A stretch of 64,000 bases of DNA from Lachnospiraceae bacterium (GCA_021201665.1 JAJQEO010000048.1:46994-110993), one strand, 5' to 3'. Numbered from the stretch's first letter, positions 46,412 through 56,656 are shown. Numbers and translations are program-made. The notes: generated by a model from the sequence alone, not told the origin.

Positions 46412-49090
46412 CTAAACCTGCCACCTGTTCTTCAGCCTGCTCTGCAGCCGGTACAGCGTATTCATCGCGTCCATCGGCGTCATATTCGGCACGTCGAGCT
46501 CCTGCAGCTCTTTCAGGATATCCGCGTCACTGGCCGTGTCGTAGAGCGTCATCTGGTCGAGTTCGACCGGTTCAGGCTTTTTCACTTTGTTCTTTCTGGC
46601 CTTTTTATCTGATGAGGTTTCCTGTACATGCACCGTGATATCAGAATTCGCGAGCTCTTCCGCGAGCTCCTTCGCTCGCTCAGTAACGCTCTCGGGAACT
46701 CCGGCCAGGCGGGCGACCTGGATGCCGTAGCTCTTGTCAGCACCTCCAGGGATGATTTTCCGCAGAAACACAATGTCGTCGCCCTGCTCCTTGACCGCGA
46801 TGCAGTAATTATTGACGCCCGGAATCTTGCCCTCCAGCTCGGTCAGCTCATGGTAATGGGTTGCGAAAAGGGTCTTTGCGCCGAGCAGCTTCGGATTGCT
46901 GATATGCTCGATGACCGCCCAGGCGATGCTCAGGCCGTCAAAGGTGCTGGTACCGCGCCCGATCTCGTCTAATACCAGCAGGCTGTTTCTGGTCGCGTTG
47001 CGCAAAATATTTGCGACCTCTGTCATTTCTACCATAAAGGTACTCTGGCCGCTCGCCAGATCGTCAGAAGCGCCCACGCGGGTAAAAATACGATCCACCA
47101 GGCCGATTTTCGCGCTCTCGGCAGGCACAAAGCTGCCGATCTGTGCCAGCAGGACAATCAGCGCACTCTGACGCATATAGGTGGACTTGCCGGCCATATT
47201 GGGACCCGTAATGACGGAAATCAGCTTTTCTTTATTATCCAGACTGGTATCATTGGGGATAAACATATCATTCGGGATCATTTTCTCCACCACTGGATGG
47301 CGGCCGTTTTTGATCTCAATAACGCCGCGCTCATTGACCGACGGCTTGACATAATTGTTCCGCTCCGCGACAAGAGCCAGCGATGCAAATACGTCCAGCC
47401 CCGCGATCGCCTTTGCAGTCTCCTGAATGCGCACAATCTGCTCCGCGACCTGGCTGCGCACCTCGACATAAAGTCCGTATTCCAGAGAAACCAGGCGATC
47501 CTCCGCGCCTAAAATGGTATCCTCCAGTTCTTTTAGCTCCGGGGTGATATAGCGCTCCGCATTGGTCAGGGTCTGCTTTCGCATAAAGTAATCCGGCACC
47601 TGATCCTTATAGGAGTTGGTCACCTCCAGATAATAACCAAAGACCTTATTATATTTCACTCTCAGATTTTTAATGCCGGTCTTTTCGCGTTCTTCGGCTT
47701 CCAGCTTTGCCAGCCAGCTTTTGCCGTCGTTTTTCGCACTGCGCAGACGGTCCACTTCCTCATTGTAGCCATCCTTGATGATACCACCCTCGCGGATGAT
47801 GATCGGCGGCTCGTCGATGATTGAGGACTCAATCAGATCATGTACATCCGTCAGCTCGTCAATCTGCTCCTCCAGGGCATGCAGCAGCGGGGAAGCGAGA
47901 CTTTTCATGATATATTTGATATGCGGCAGCATCGCGAGGGAGGTTTTAAAGGCGATCATATCCCGCGGATTGGCTGTCTGATAGCTGACCCGGCTGATCA
48001 GCCGCTCCAGGTCGTAGACGGGGTTTAAGTACTCCCGCAGTTCTTCGCGTGTAATGGCATTATCTTTGAGCTCCTCGACCGCGTCCAGACGGGCGTTGAT
48101 CTCATCCTTCTCAATCAGCGGCTGTTCCACGTATCTGCGCAGCAGTCGCGCACCCATGGCCGTCTTCGTTTTGTCCAGCACCCAGAGCAGGGAACCGCGC
48201 TTTTTCTTCTCGCGCAGCGTCTCGCACAGCTCCAGATTGCGCCGCGTCGAACTGTCCAGCACCATATATTTTCCGATGGAATACGGGACAAGTCTGGTCA
48301 GATTGGCGATAGAGGTTTTCTGCGTCTCCATCAGATATTTTAGCAGAGCGCCGGCCGCAATCACACCGCAGTCATAATCCGCGATGCCCAGTCCCTCCAA
48401 AGCAGATACATGAAAATGCTCCTTCAGCACCCGGGAACACATCTCGTCATCAAAATACCAGGATTCCAGGGAAAACACGGTAATGCCAAGCCGTTCTCTC
48501 ATATCCTCCACATCAATGCCGCTGATGTAAAAGGCCTGATTGCAGATCAGCTCGGAAGGCGAAAACTTTACAATTTCGTCGAACAACTTTCGCTCAGAGT
48601 CCAGCTCGGTCATCAGATACTCGCCGGTCGTGATGTCGGTGACCGACACGCCATAACGGTCTGATAAATATACCACGCACATCAGATAATTATTACGCGT
48701 CTCATCAAGCGCCTGCGCGTCCAGATTAGTCCCCGGCGTGACAACACGGATGACTTCCCGTTTTACCAGGCCCTTCGCGAGCTTCGGATCCTCCATCTGC
48801 TCTCCGATCGCGACCTTGTAGCCTCTGGAAACCAGCCGGTTCAGATAACCGTCCACTGCGTGATAAGGCACCCCGCACATCGGGGCACGCTCCGCCATCC
48901 CGCAGTCCTTCCCTGTCAGCGTCAGCTCCAGCTCCTTCGAGACGATCTGCGCATCGTCAAAAAACATCTCGTAAAAATCGCCCAGGCGGTAAAAAAGGAT
49001 ACAGTCCAGGTACTGCAGCTTCGTCTGCAGATACTGCTGCATCATCGGCGTCAGCTGGGGCATCAGCTCCCGTATCTTTTCTTCAGTCAT
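46412..49090 (-). CDS. mutS: DNA mismatch repair protein MutS
   Basis: 892 residues. The mismatch-binding N-terminus has YRLGDFYEMFFDDA (the Phe-x-Glu wedge) and the ATPase has GPNMAGKSTYMRQ and LLVLDEIGRGTSTFDG. The C-terminal tail with the dimerisation helices follows. It starts repair together with MutL encoded directly downstream. The AAA hybrid gene upstream ends about 55 bases before it. Confidence 0.97.
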   Translation of the reverse strand: MTEEKIRELMPQLTPMMQQYLQTKLQYLDCILFYRLGDFYEMFFDDAQIVSKELELTLTGKDCGMAERAPMCGVPYHAVDGYLNRLVSRGYKVAIGEQMEDPKLAKGLVKREVIRVVTPGTNLDAQALDETRNNYLMCVVYLSDRYGVSVTDITTGEYLMTELDSERKLFDEIVKFSPSELICNQAFYISGIDVEDMRERLGITVFSLESWYFDDEMCSRVLKEHFHVSALEGLGIADYDCGVIAAGALLKYLMETQKTSIANLTRLVPYSIGKYMVLDSSTRRNLELCETLREKKKRGSLLWVLDKTKTAMGARLLRRYVEQPLIEKDEINARLDAVEELKDNAITREELREYLNPVYDLERLISRVSYQTANPRDMIAFKTSLAMLPHIKYIMKSLASPLLHALEEQIDELTDVHDLIESSIIDEPPIIIREGGIIKDGYNEEVDRLRSAKNDGKSWLAKLEAEEREKTGIKNLRVKYNKVFGYYLEVTNSYKDQVPDYFMRKQTLTNAERYITPELKELEDTILGAEDRLVSLEYGLYVEVRSQVAEQIVRIQETAKAIAGLDVFASLALVAERNNYVKPSVNERGVIEIKNGRHPVVEKMIPNDMFIPNDTSLDNKEKLISVITGPNMAGKSTYMRQSALIVLLAQIGSFVPAESAKIGLVDRIFTRVGASDDLASGQSTFMVEMTEVANILRNATRNSLLVLDEIGRGTSTFDGLSIAWAVIEHISNPKLLGAKTLFATHYHELTELEGKIPGVNNYCIAVKEQGDDIVFLRKIIPGGADKSYGIQVARLAGVPESVTERAKELAEELANSDITVHVQETSSDKKARKNKVKKPEPVELDQMTLYDTASDADILKELQELDVPNMTPMDAMNTLYRLQSRLKNRWQV

Positions 49091-49145
49091 GAAGACTTCC
49101 TCTCGTTTCTGTATCTATAGGTTCTGTATCTGTACTGTTTATATA

Positions 49146-52100
49146 CTACTGAGCATTGCTCTCTTTCTTTACAGATTCAAAAATCTCTTCAATCTCATTT
49201 TCCATCGCCTGATTATTCTTCAGAAGGAAGTTTGATAGCTTCTCTATATAAGACTTTCCCTCGGCAATCAGCTTCTGTGTGGTTTCCATCTCCCGCGTCA
49301 GAATCTCTTCTGTATCCTTCATCAGAGAAGCACCCATCGGAGAGTTCAGCAGAGTCTTCGGATCCATGCTTACAAAGAAGCTGCTTCCCATGCCATAACG
49401 GCAGATCATGTTCATCGCGTAATTGGTCGCATGCTGCAGGTCGGAGGACACACCGGTATTGACGCCCTTTTCCTCTCCAAAAAATACAATCTCACTGGCA
49501 CGCCCGGCCAGGCTTGTACGGATGCGCCAGAGCAGGTCCCTTTTCGTATAGTTAGGCGTCTTCTCGGAGTTGGCTGACTGCATATAGCCGCCGAAATCAC
49601 CTCTGGAAACGATCGTCACAAAGGAGGGCTTCACGCCGGAGAGCCAGCTGATATAGGCATGTCCAGATTCATGTGTCGCAACCTCCCTGTAATATTCCTC
49701 ATTCCAGTCGTGCTTTTCGCCGTACATATATTCCTCCAAAGCGTTCAGCAGCAGACTGTCATCCAGAGGAACCTGCTTTTTCGAAGCATTGCGGATCGCC
49801 AGCCCCAGCACATTCTGCAGAATGGCCAGGCTCTCACCCGTCGTGCGGGCAGCAACATTCGAAACAGCGGCATCGGAGACTGTGGTAATCTTTTTCTTTT
49901 CCAGACACAGAGTCAGATACTTTTTGCGCTCCTCCTCTTTGGGAAGATCCACCAGAATACGGTTATCAAACCGCCGCAGCAGAGCCGGGTCAATGGCGGA
50001 CTGTTTGCCGGACTGCGTCCCGTCAAGGTCATAATTGGTAGCCGCCAGAACAAATACCGGCTTTTTGACATTGGTTTCAAACCCATCCATCTCAGTCAGC
50101 AGGGTATTGAGCAGGCCCTCCGTATAATGTGTGGAGGTGCTGCCTACGCGCTCCTTGCCGATCGCGTCGATTTCATCAATAAAAATGATGGACGGCGCGT
50201 AACGCTTTGCCATCGCAAACAGATCGCGGATCGCTTTTTCACCTTCCCCTACCAGACTTCGTTGGAAACCGGAAGCTGTCGCCGGGAAAAATGACACGTC
50301 TGACTCTCCGGCCATGGCGCGCGCCAGCATCGTCTTGCCCGTGCCGGGAGGACCGTAAAGCAGGATGCCCTTAGGCGGCTTCTCTCCGTTCAGGGCGAAG
50401 CTCTTCGGATCCTTCAGGTAGCTGACAAAATGCATCAGCTCGTCCTTTGCGTTTTCTGCCCCGATCACGTCAGCAAATTTTTCCGTGGGGCGCTCATTTT
50501 CAGCGATCATGTTGCCCTGTTCGCCAGCCTTTACCGCTGTCCGGATCCGGAAATCGTAGAAAATGATCTCCGCGCTTTTCCCATCCTCGGAAAGGGTCTG
50601 CGCCGTATTGTAAGAAAGCACCCTTCCGCGCGAGGATAACTCATTCGCCCGCTGCTGCAGATACAGGATATCACAGAGTCTTTTCAACTCCTTGACGAAC
50701 AGAATCTTTTCTGCGGCGGGAATAAAGCCTCTCGCACCTCTTTGCAGGAAGGTACTCTTATCCTCCGTATCTACCTTCTCCTTTTCAATCAGATAGACCG
50801 GCATCTGCGGGAGTTTATGGCGGATTTCCTCAAAGAAACGGATTCCCTCGGTGTCCCAGTCATCCATGCTCAGGTAGCTGCAGGCCAGATCTCTCCGGCC
50901 GCAGGCCGGATCAATCACGATGAAGTCGATTTCCTGACTGCGGATCGTCTCCATTGCCGAATCCATGTCCGCTGCAAAATGCAGCTCATATTCTTTTTCC
51001 TTCACAGAACCGAATGCCTCCGGCGCATCATCCGTCAGGATCAGGATATTCAGATGCGACTTATTGATCAGAAGGTCGCGGATGTCCTGCTTGTCTTTGG
51101 GTACCTGCACCTTAAAGTGAATCTTCTCCAGCTGCCGGAAAATGTTGTCAGAATTCTCCACATGGCGTCCGAATTCATAGAGCTCATTTTTAATCATAAT
51201 CACGCTCTGGGAGGATGCCGTTCTCGCGTCCAGCCCGGAGCTCTGGTTGAAGAGCAGCACCAGCGCCACCATCGGGTCAATCACCAGCTGATACCCATAC
51301 TCCTCCTTCAGCTGTTCGGCACACCAGCGGAAACGGTCATTCACGATATCAACCAGGAAATGAACACCAAGATGGTTGAGCATTACGACATTCCCCGCAG
51401 AGAACCGGGAGCAGATCGCCGCCGGGAAACGTTCACGCCCATATTGATCCTTTTCCGTGCTGAGGGCGTCCATGATTACCGATCTGGGCAGTACAGAAAG
51501 GTTGGTATCTCTGTCCGATTCATAAAGTGCCCTGCCGACATTGGTTGTAAAAATCAGAATCGTGTCTTTAAAAGATACTGCCTTCTCATCATAGCTGTCT
51601 GTCAGTGTACCGGCGTCAAGGATCTGCAGGAAAAGGTAAATCACGCTGATATTCGCTTTCTCGATCTCATCGAAAAGGACTACACACTTCGGATGTTCCC
51701 TGACAAATGTCGTAACCTTGCCAGGCTTCGCGCTCTTATAGTTGCGGTCGGATCCGGCGAAAATCTGTGTAGAGGTCGGATCCGTATATTCGCTCATATC
51801 AAAGCGTGCAAAGGGCAGTCCCAGCAGGCTGGCGGCCGTCTCAGACAGATAGGTTTTGCCGACTCCCGGAGGTCCTGCGAAAAGGAAGGTCGCACTCGGC
51901 TTTCCCGCATCCCTTTTGCCCGCTTTGAAGACCTCCGCCTGAAAATATCCTTCCACAAAAATACGGATCGCCTCATCCTGCCCCTTCACCTTGCCAAGCA
52001 AATCCGAATAAAGCTTTTTCGTGCGGGAAATCAGGATCTGGAAATTGTCCCTGTTATCCTCAGGTGACATCTGCACAGCTTCAGAGGCCGGCTCCTGCCC

Positions 52101-53012
52101 GGTCACCGTCTCCTGCGTCTGAGCCGACGCCGTTGTTCCCTGGCGCCCGACAGCCGCAGAAGTCCCCATCAGGGCCGATTGAACAGCAGCTACTTCATCT
52201 GCGGAAATCTGAAGACCTTCCAGAAGTGACGCCGGTTCCTGCTGCTGCGGTTCAGACCCCGACGGCTGTTGTTCTGGCCGCTTTGGATCCGTATCAGAGG
52301 GCTGCTTCGGAGCCGACTGACCGTCCGCATCGTCAGCCTTCGATGGCTTGCCGGCCAGAGCTGCCATAACCTGTGAAAGCGGGTCGGCAGGTTCCTTCGC
52401 AGGATCCTTATCTCTGTCTGCAGAGGAAGCTTCGTCAGACTCTTTTTCAGGGATCCCGGATTCTGTCATTGCTGCCGTTTCCGATGTGCTGCCGGACGGT
52501 TCCGCGGCAGAGGGTTTTTCCGTGCCGTCTTCCGACTGTCGGGAGCTTTCCTGTGCGGGAGCAGGCTGCCTGCCGGTAAGCCTGTCCGCATACGCAATGA
52601 TGCTCTCCAGAGTATGGTTTTTCTTCATCAGCGTCATCTCAGGAATCTCTTCACTGATAATGGCCTTCATTATTCCAAACGCGTACTCCCCTTCAGAAGA
52701 CACCTCCTGCCTTCTGAGGAGCTGCTTCGCATCCGCCTGTTCCTGCTCCGTAGCCTTGCGGCACAGCAGAAGAATCGGCATGCCATCCCTCATTAATGTA
52801 TAATCAATGTCATTCGCGTCAAACAGCTCCAGAATTTTCTTCAGCTCCTGCTGCTGCGCCTCATCAGAAAATATTGCGTTGAGCGTATTCTGATCCATGC
52901 ACAGAAGCCTGGCACATCCGTAGAGAATGTGGTAAACCGTAAGGCCGTCATCCTTCCGTGTATATTCCTTCGCAAACTGCTCGATCATCTGGTAGATCAT
53001 GTTTCCGTTCAT
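49146..53012 (-). CDS. Cytosolic hybrid of a ClpB-type AAA module and an FtsH-type AAA protease
   Basis: 1,288 residues. In order: an N-terminal domain (1-145) faintly like Clp_N; an acidic Ser/Pro/Gln-rich linker (150-320); a ClpA/B D2-type AAA domain with GPPGVGKT at 380-387 and VVLFDEIEKA from 444; a degenerate receiver-like domain (about 653-785) with D661/D662 and D701 but no typical Thr or Lys; an FtsH-type AAA domain with GPPGTGKT at 887-894, IIFIDEIDAIG from 942 and a shortened arginine-finger region LLRRFDNR; and an M41 zinc protease with HESGH (H1114, E1115, H1118) and the third ligand D1191 in SSDLQHAT. No membrane helix is seen, unlike FtsH. It probably unfolds and degrades cytosolic proteins. 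The gene follows a secreted chaperone gene. The substrate and role are unknown. Confidence 0.9.
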   Translation of the reverse strand: MNGNMIYQMIEQFAKEYTRKDDGLTVYHILYGCARLLCMDQNTLNAIFSDEAQQQELKKILELFDANDIDYTLMRDGMPILLLCRKATEQEQADAKQLLRRQEVSSEGEYAFGIMKAIISEEIPEMTLMKKNHTLESIIAYADRLTGRQPAPAQESSRQSEDGTEKPSAAEPSGSTSETAAMTESGIPEKESDEASSADRDKDPAKEPADPLSQVMAALAGKPSKADDADGQSAPKQPSDTDPKRPEQQPSGSEPQQQEPASLLEGLQISADEVAAVQSALMGTSAAVGRQGTTASAQTQETVTGQEPASEAVQMSPEDNRDNFQILISRTKKLYSDLLGKVKGQDEAIRIFVEGYFQAEVFKAGKRDAGKPSATFLFAGPPGVGKTYLSETAASLLGLPFARFDMSEYTDPTSTQIFAGSDRNYKSAKPGKVTTFVREHPKCVVLFDEIEKANISVIYLFLQILDAGTLTDSYDEKAVSFKDTILIFTTNVGRALYESDRDTNLSVLPRSVIMDALSTEKDQYGRERFPAAICSRFSAGNVVMLNHLGVHFLVDIVNDRFRWCAEQLKEEYGYQLVIDPMVALVLLFNQSSGLDARTASSQSVIMIKNELYEFGRHVENSDNIFRQLEKIHFKVQVPKDKQDIRDLLINKSHLNILILTDDAPEAFGSVKEKEYELHFAADMDSAMETIRSQEIDFIVIDPACGRRDLACSYLSMDDWDTEGIRFFEEIRHKLPQMPVYLIEKEKVDTEDKSTFLQRGARGFIPAAEKILFVKELKRLCDILYLQQRANELSSRGRVLSYNTAQTLSEDGKSAEIIFYDFRIRTAVKAGEQGNMIAENERPTEKFADVIGAENAKDELMHFVSYLKDPKSFALNGEKPPKGILLYGPPGTGKTMLARAMAGESDVSFFPATASGFQRSLVGEGEKAIRDLFAMAKRYAPSIIFIDEIDAIGKERVGSTSTHYTEGLLNTLLTEMDGFETNVKKPVFVLAATNYDLDGTQSGKQSAIDPALLRRFDNRILVDLPKEEERKKYLTLCLEKKKITTVSDAAVSNVAARTTGESLAILQNVLGLAIRNASKKQVPLDDSLLLNALEEYMYGEKHDWNEEYYREVATHESGHAYISWLSGVKPSFVTIVSRGDFGGYMQSANSEKTPNYTKRDLLWRIRTSLAGRASEIVFFGEEKGVNTGVSSDLQHATNYAMNMICRYGMGSSFFVSMDPKTLLNSPMGASLMKDTEEILTREMETTQKLIAEGKSYIEKLSNFLLKNNQAMENEIEEIFESVKKESNAQ

Positions 53013-53105
53013 CCTATTGTCCTCGCTTGAATTTCCTTAAAATATCGTAATTGACCCGTTTCGTTGTCAGTATTCTCCATCGAATTTTCTGCTGCTTTTG
53101 CGTTG

Positions 53106-54257
53106 TCAGTATTCTTCATCGAATACTTCTATCGTAATATCGGCGCTTTCGTAAAGGATCTCACAGGCCTCGCTCTCATAGAGATACCAGACAAGATAGG
53201 AGCGGATCATATCCGTCTCAAATTCCAGAGCAGAGTCATACTGATAAAGTTCGGCGTATTCTGTCACAAAAGAGACATAATCATCCTCCGTGACCGAAAC
53301 ATCGTTGATTTCGCAGATATAGCTGATCAGCAGGCGGCGTTCCGCCATTTCCATTGCTTCGTCTTCCAGATCCTCCTGGGTAATGTCATATTCCTCGTCC
53401 TCAAAAATCTCTTCCAGATCGTCCGTTCCCAGGAAATTCACATAATCGCTGACAGTTTCCTCATAGCAGAGATCATAAAGCTCCTCCGGGATTTCAAGGA
53501 TATCGCTCTCGTCCAGTGCCCTCTCCAGCAGCTCTTCCATCACATCTGAATAGCTGTATTCTTCATATTCCGCCTCCAGGTCTTCCCTGACAGAAGCCTC
53601 GTATTCCTCTTTCGTAGAGTAATCGGTATAATCAGAAACATATTCATCCGTATACTCCGGCTCGGAGACTTCGCAGACGCTTCCGATAAACGCCTGGAAC
53701 GAAACAGTCTCTCCGGCCCATTCCTCTTCAATCAGGGTCTCTTCCAGGTCACTCTCAGAAAACGTAATCGAAAACGACACAACATCCTTCGCCGACACGC
53801 CAACCAGTGCTTCATCAAATTCCTCTCCATAGTCCGCATCCCCGAGGCAAAAATAAGTGTTCATAGAACCGGATTCTCCCGTACTTTCGACTGTATAGGC
53901 CAGATCCAGATTCACTACATCACCCATCGCGGCAGCACGGTCGACCTCTGTCTCAATCGTTGACCCGCTCAATTCCTCCTCGATCGTCTCCTGCACCATC
54001 TCATCTGTGATTTCATAGGTATACTGAGTAGCCGAAAGTCCTTCCAGAGAACCCACAGAGATATACTCCTCTACATTATCTATCAGATAATCCGACGGGG
54101 TAATGGAGGCAAGACTGTCTTCATCTTCCGCGTCATCCTCTTCCGCATGGGCGATCAGGGCGGCAATCTGCGCGTCATTGCCAGATGTGAGGCAGCTGCT
54201 GGTAAGAGCAAATATCACGGTCAGTCCGAGCATCCGCAAAATTGTGTTTTTTTTCAT
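53106..54257 (-). CDS. Secreted trigger-factor-like peptidyl-prolyl isomerase/chaperone
   Basis: 383 residues. A signal sequence ends either at a weak lipobox (TSSC, C22) or at AHA near residue 38. The mature part is extremely acidic. GDVVNLDLAYTVESTGESGS and the CLGDADYGEEFDEALVGVSAKD region resemble the FKBP-type domain of trigger factor, and the helical C-terminal half (EEYEASVREDLEAEYEEYSYSDVMEELLERA) resembles its C-terminal chaperone arms. The ribosome-binding domain of trigger factor is absent, as expected for a secreted form. It is followed at 93 bases by the AAA hybrid gene. Confidence 0.8.
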   Translation of the reverse strand: MKKNTILRMLGLTVIFALTSSCLTSGNDAQIAALIAHAEEDDAEDEDSLASITPSDYLIDNVEEYISVGSLEGLSATQYTYEITDEMVQETIEEELSGSTIETEVDRAAAMGDVVNLDLAYTVESTGESGSMNTYFCLGDADYGEEFDEALVGVSAKDVVSFSITFSESDLEETLIEEEWAGETVSFQAFIGSVCEVSEPEYTDEYVSDYTDYSTKEEYEASVREDLEAEYEEYSYSDVMEELLERALDESDILEIPEELYDLCYEETVSDYVNFLGTDDLEEIFEDEEYDITQEDLEDEAMEMAERRLLISYICEINDVSVTEDDYVSFVTEYAELYQYDSALEFETDMIRSYLVWYLYESEACEILYESADITIEVFDEEY

Positions 54258-54421
54258 ACTATGTATCCTCCGTTCGTCTGATCTTCCATTTATGAAAGAC
54301 CTGGTTTCATGTAAGACAGGATTTGTTCTGTTCTGACAATTTTTCTGTTCCGACTATTTTTGTCATGTTCAAACTATTTTTGCTCTGTTTAGACTATTTG
54401 CTAAAAATAAAAAAGTCAGAA

Positions 54422-55990
54422 TCATGCCATCTCTCCCAGATAATAAAACCCCTTGCAGGTAGTCAGACGAACATCCACAATCTGTCCGATCAGATCCTCT
54501 GTTCCCGGGAAATGTACCAGCAGATTATTAGAAAGGCGCCCGGTCATCAGTGCCGGATCGTGATCATCGAGGGACTCAACTAATGCGGGAAGCGTCTGCC
54601 CTTCTACACGCTTTGCCATTTTCTGCGAAATCTCCTGCACCAGCCCAAGGAGACGCTGGAAGCGGTCTTTTACAATATCGTCAGGCACCTGCTCCTCCAT
54701 TGCTGCCGCCGGGGTGCCGGTGCGTTTGGAATAAATAAAAGTAAATGCGCTGTCATAGCGCACCTGGCGCACTACATCGAGTGTTTCCTGAAAATCCTCC
54801 TCCGTCTCACCAGGAAAGCCGACAATAATATCGGTCGTAAGCGAGATGTCCGGGATCTCCCTGCGCAGCTTTGCCGCCAGTTCCAGATACTGCTCCTTTG
54901 TATACCGCCGGTTCATCTTTTCCAGGATGCGGCTAGAACCGGACTGCAGTGGCAGATGAAGATGGCGGCAGACCTTCTGCGAACGCTTCATCACTTCAAT
55001 CAGCTCATCCGAAAGATCCTTTGGATGAGAGGTCATGAAGCGGATGCGCCGGATCCCTGGCACCTGCTCGACCATCTCCAGCAGATGGGCAAAGGAGACC
55101 GAATTGCTCAGCGTTTTTCCATAAGAATTCACATTCTGCCCGAGCAGCATGACCTCGATCACACCATCCGCAGAGAGCTGTTCTATTTCACGGATGATGT
55201 CCTCCGGACGGCGGCTTCTCTCCCTCCCGCGCACGTAGGGGACAATACAGTAGGTACAGAAATTATTGCAGCCATACATAATGTTCACACCGCTCTTAAA
55301 CGAATAAGTACGGTCCGCCGGGAGATCCTCCACTACCTGATTCGTATCCTTCCAGATGTCAACGATCATCGGTGTTTTCACGACAGTATGTCTTTGGGAA
55401 ATCGGGGGCGTTTCCTCAGCAGCAGCGGCGGCACCCGAAGGCTCAGGCAGCATCATCTGCTCTGCTTTTCTCTGCCCTTCAAGCACCGCGTAAAGCAGTT
55501 CAGCAAATTTGAAAATATTATGGGTGCCGAAAATGAGATTGACAAAACGGTAGCTTTTTTGCAGCTTCGCCACCACATCCGGCTCCTGCATCATGCAGCC
55601 GCAAAGGGCGATGATCATGCGCGGGTTTTTCTTTTTCAGATTGGAAAGATAGCCAAGGTGTCCGTATACCTTCAGGTTTGCATTCTCGCGCACCGTGCAG
55701 GTGTTGTAAAGTACCAGATCCGCATCCTCGCTCTCCGTCAGGGAAAAACCGGTTTCCCGGAGGATGCCGCGCAGCTTCTCCGAGTCCTTAGCGTTCATCT
55801 GGCATCCGAACGTTCTCAAAAAACATTGCTGTTTACGGCCCATTTCCAGCTCTCTTTCTTGTACAATTTGCCTACATTTTGCCATAAAAAAGCATTGTCT
55901 GGCAGGTTCATCGGCAGGCGCTTGAGCTGTCGTATCTATTTGGTCTAGATCTATATAGCCAAATGGCGTTTCGTTTTCACCCTTGCTCAT
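54422..55990 (-). CDS. miaB: tRNA-2-methylthio-N6-dimethylallyladenosine synthase MiaB
   Basis: 522 residues. It methylthiolates the base made by MiaA. The N-terminal cluster is in RTFGCQMNAKDSEK, YNTCTVRENA and ALCGCMMQ; the radical SAM cluster CNNFCTYCIVPYVRGRERSR; the TRAM domain is at the C-terminus. About 50 residues before RTFGCQMN are longer than usual, so the real start may be an internal ATG (55885 or 55843). No strong ribosome site favours any of them. Confidence 0.94.
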   Translation of the reverse strand: MSKGENETPFGYIDLDQIDTTAQAPADEPARQCFFMAKCRQIVQERELEMGRKQQCFLRTFGCQMNAKDSEKLRGILRETGFSLTESEDADLVLYNTCTVRENANLKVYGHLGYLSNLKKKNPRMIIALCGCMMQEPDVVAKLQKSYRFVNLIFGTHNIFKFAELLYAVLEGQRKAEQMMLPEPSGAAAAAEETPPISQRHTVVKTPMIVDIWKDTNQVVEDLPADRTYSFKSGVNIMYGCNNFCTYCIVPYVRGRERSRRPEDIIREIEQLSADGVIEVMLLGQNVNSYGKTLSNSVSFAHLLEMVEQVPGIRRIRFMTSHPKDLSDELIEVMKRSQKVCRHLHLPLQSGSSRILEKMNRRYTKEQYLELAAKLRREIPDISLTTDIIVGFPGETEEDFQETLDVVRQVRYDSAFTFIYSKRTGTPAAAMEEQVPDDIVKDRFQRLLGLVQEISQKMAKRVEGQTLPALVESLDDHDPALMTGRLSNNLLVHFPGTEDLIGQIVDVRLTTCKGFYYLGEMA

Positions 55991-56084
55991 CGTTTTATTT
56001 TTTCTATATCCTTTCCATTGCTAAATTCATATTACACCAAATCGGATTATAACATAATCTTTTTTCTCAGACAAGACATTTGCG

Positions 56085-56621
56085 TTAATCCTTCTTCTCC
56101 ACCATCCTCACCCTCGTCTTTCTCTCAATAGCCCCCTTCATCTCAACTATTTTCTCGTACCTCCGTAACTCCTCTTCAGTCAACTTCTCTGTATCCATAA
56201 GCGGTGCATCCGGAGGGAAGATTTGCTGTTTCTGGATGAATGCTTCCATGAAGGTTTCCAGTTCTTCGTAGAAAGCTTTCCGATAAAAATCGAACTCCAA
56301 ATCTATCTCTATTTTCTGAGCTTTGGTACAATAGTATCCAATTTTCTGCTTTGTTCCTTTCGAATGATACGCGATTATTTCATCTCCTGCTCCCAGCACT
56401 TTATATACGCACTGTTTGAGCAGCTTGATTTCGTGCTTTCCATTGTAGGAAAACAGGAAATATTCTTTCTTTTCTTCGTCCAACTCTTCAATTGATGAGA
56501 TCCCGTTTTCTGCCAGCATCTTCTCCAGCTTCTTCTTCGCAGTCTCCTTTTCTCCTCCGACACCCCGTTCAGCCAGTGCATTAAGTTTTCGAAGAAGTTC
56601 TTTCTTCTTTTCTGTTAACAT
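56085..56621 (-). CDS. DUF2786-like small protein
   Basis: 178 residues from the ATG at 56621, which follows GGAGG with nine bases between. KKKELLRKLNALAERGVGGEKETAKKKLEKMLAENGIS resembles the DUF2786 helical repeat found in phage and mobile-element proteins. A mixed beta/alpha domain follows with KLLKQCVYKVLGAGDEIIAY, and a charged C-terminus. The function is unknown. It is the first gene of the accessory zone. Confidence 0.6.
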   Translation of the reverse strand: MLTEKKKELLRKLNALAERGVGGEKETAKKKLEKMLAENGISSIEELDEEKKEYFLFSYNGKHEIKLLKQCVYKVLGAGDEIIAYHSKGTKQKIGYYCTKAQKIEIDLEFDFYRKAFYEELETFMEAFIQKQQIFPPDAPLMDTEKLTEEELRRYEKIVEMKGAIERKTRVRMVEKKD

Positions 56622-56656
56622 CCATTCAAGCCTCCTATCTCTTCGATAGTGGAATA

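Noticed and set aside
50742..52067. 441-codon frame opposite the AAA hybrid gene
   Set aside because: It is antisense to well-conserved AAA motifs, and its translation shows no recognisable fold.
54422..55990. Assignment of the gene as RimO or MtaB instead of MiaB
   Set aside because: The pairing with mutS-mutL-miaA, the RTFGCQMN start and the QNVNSYG motif fit MiaB best.
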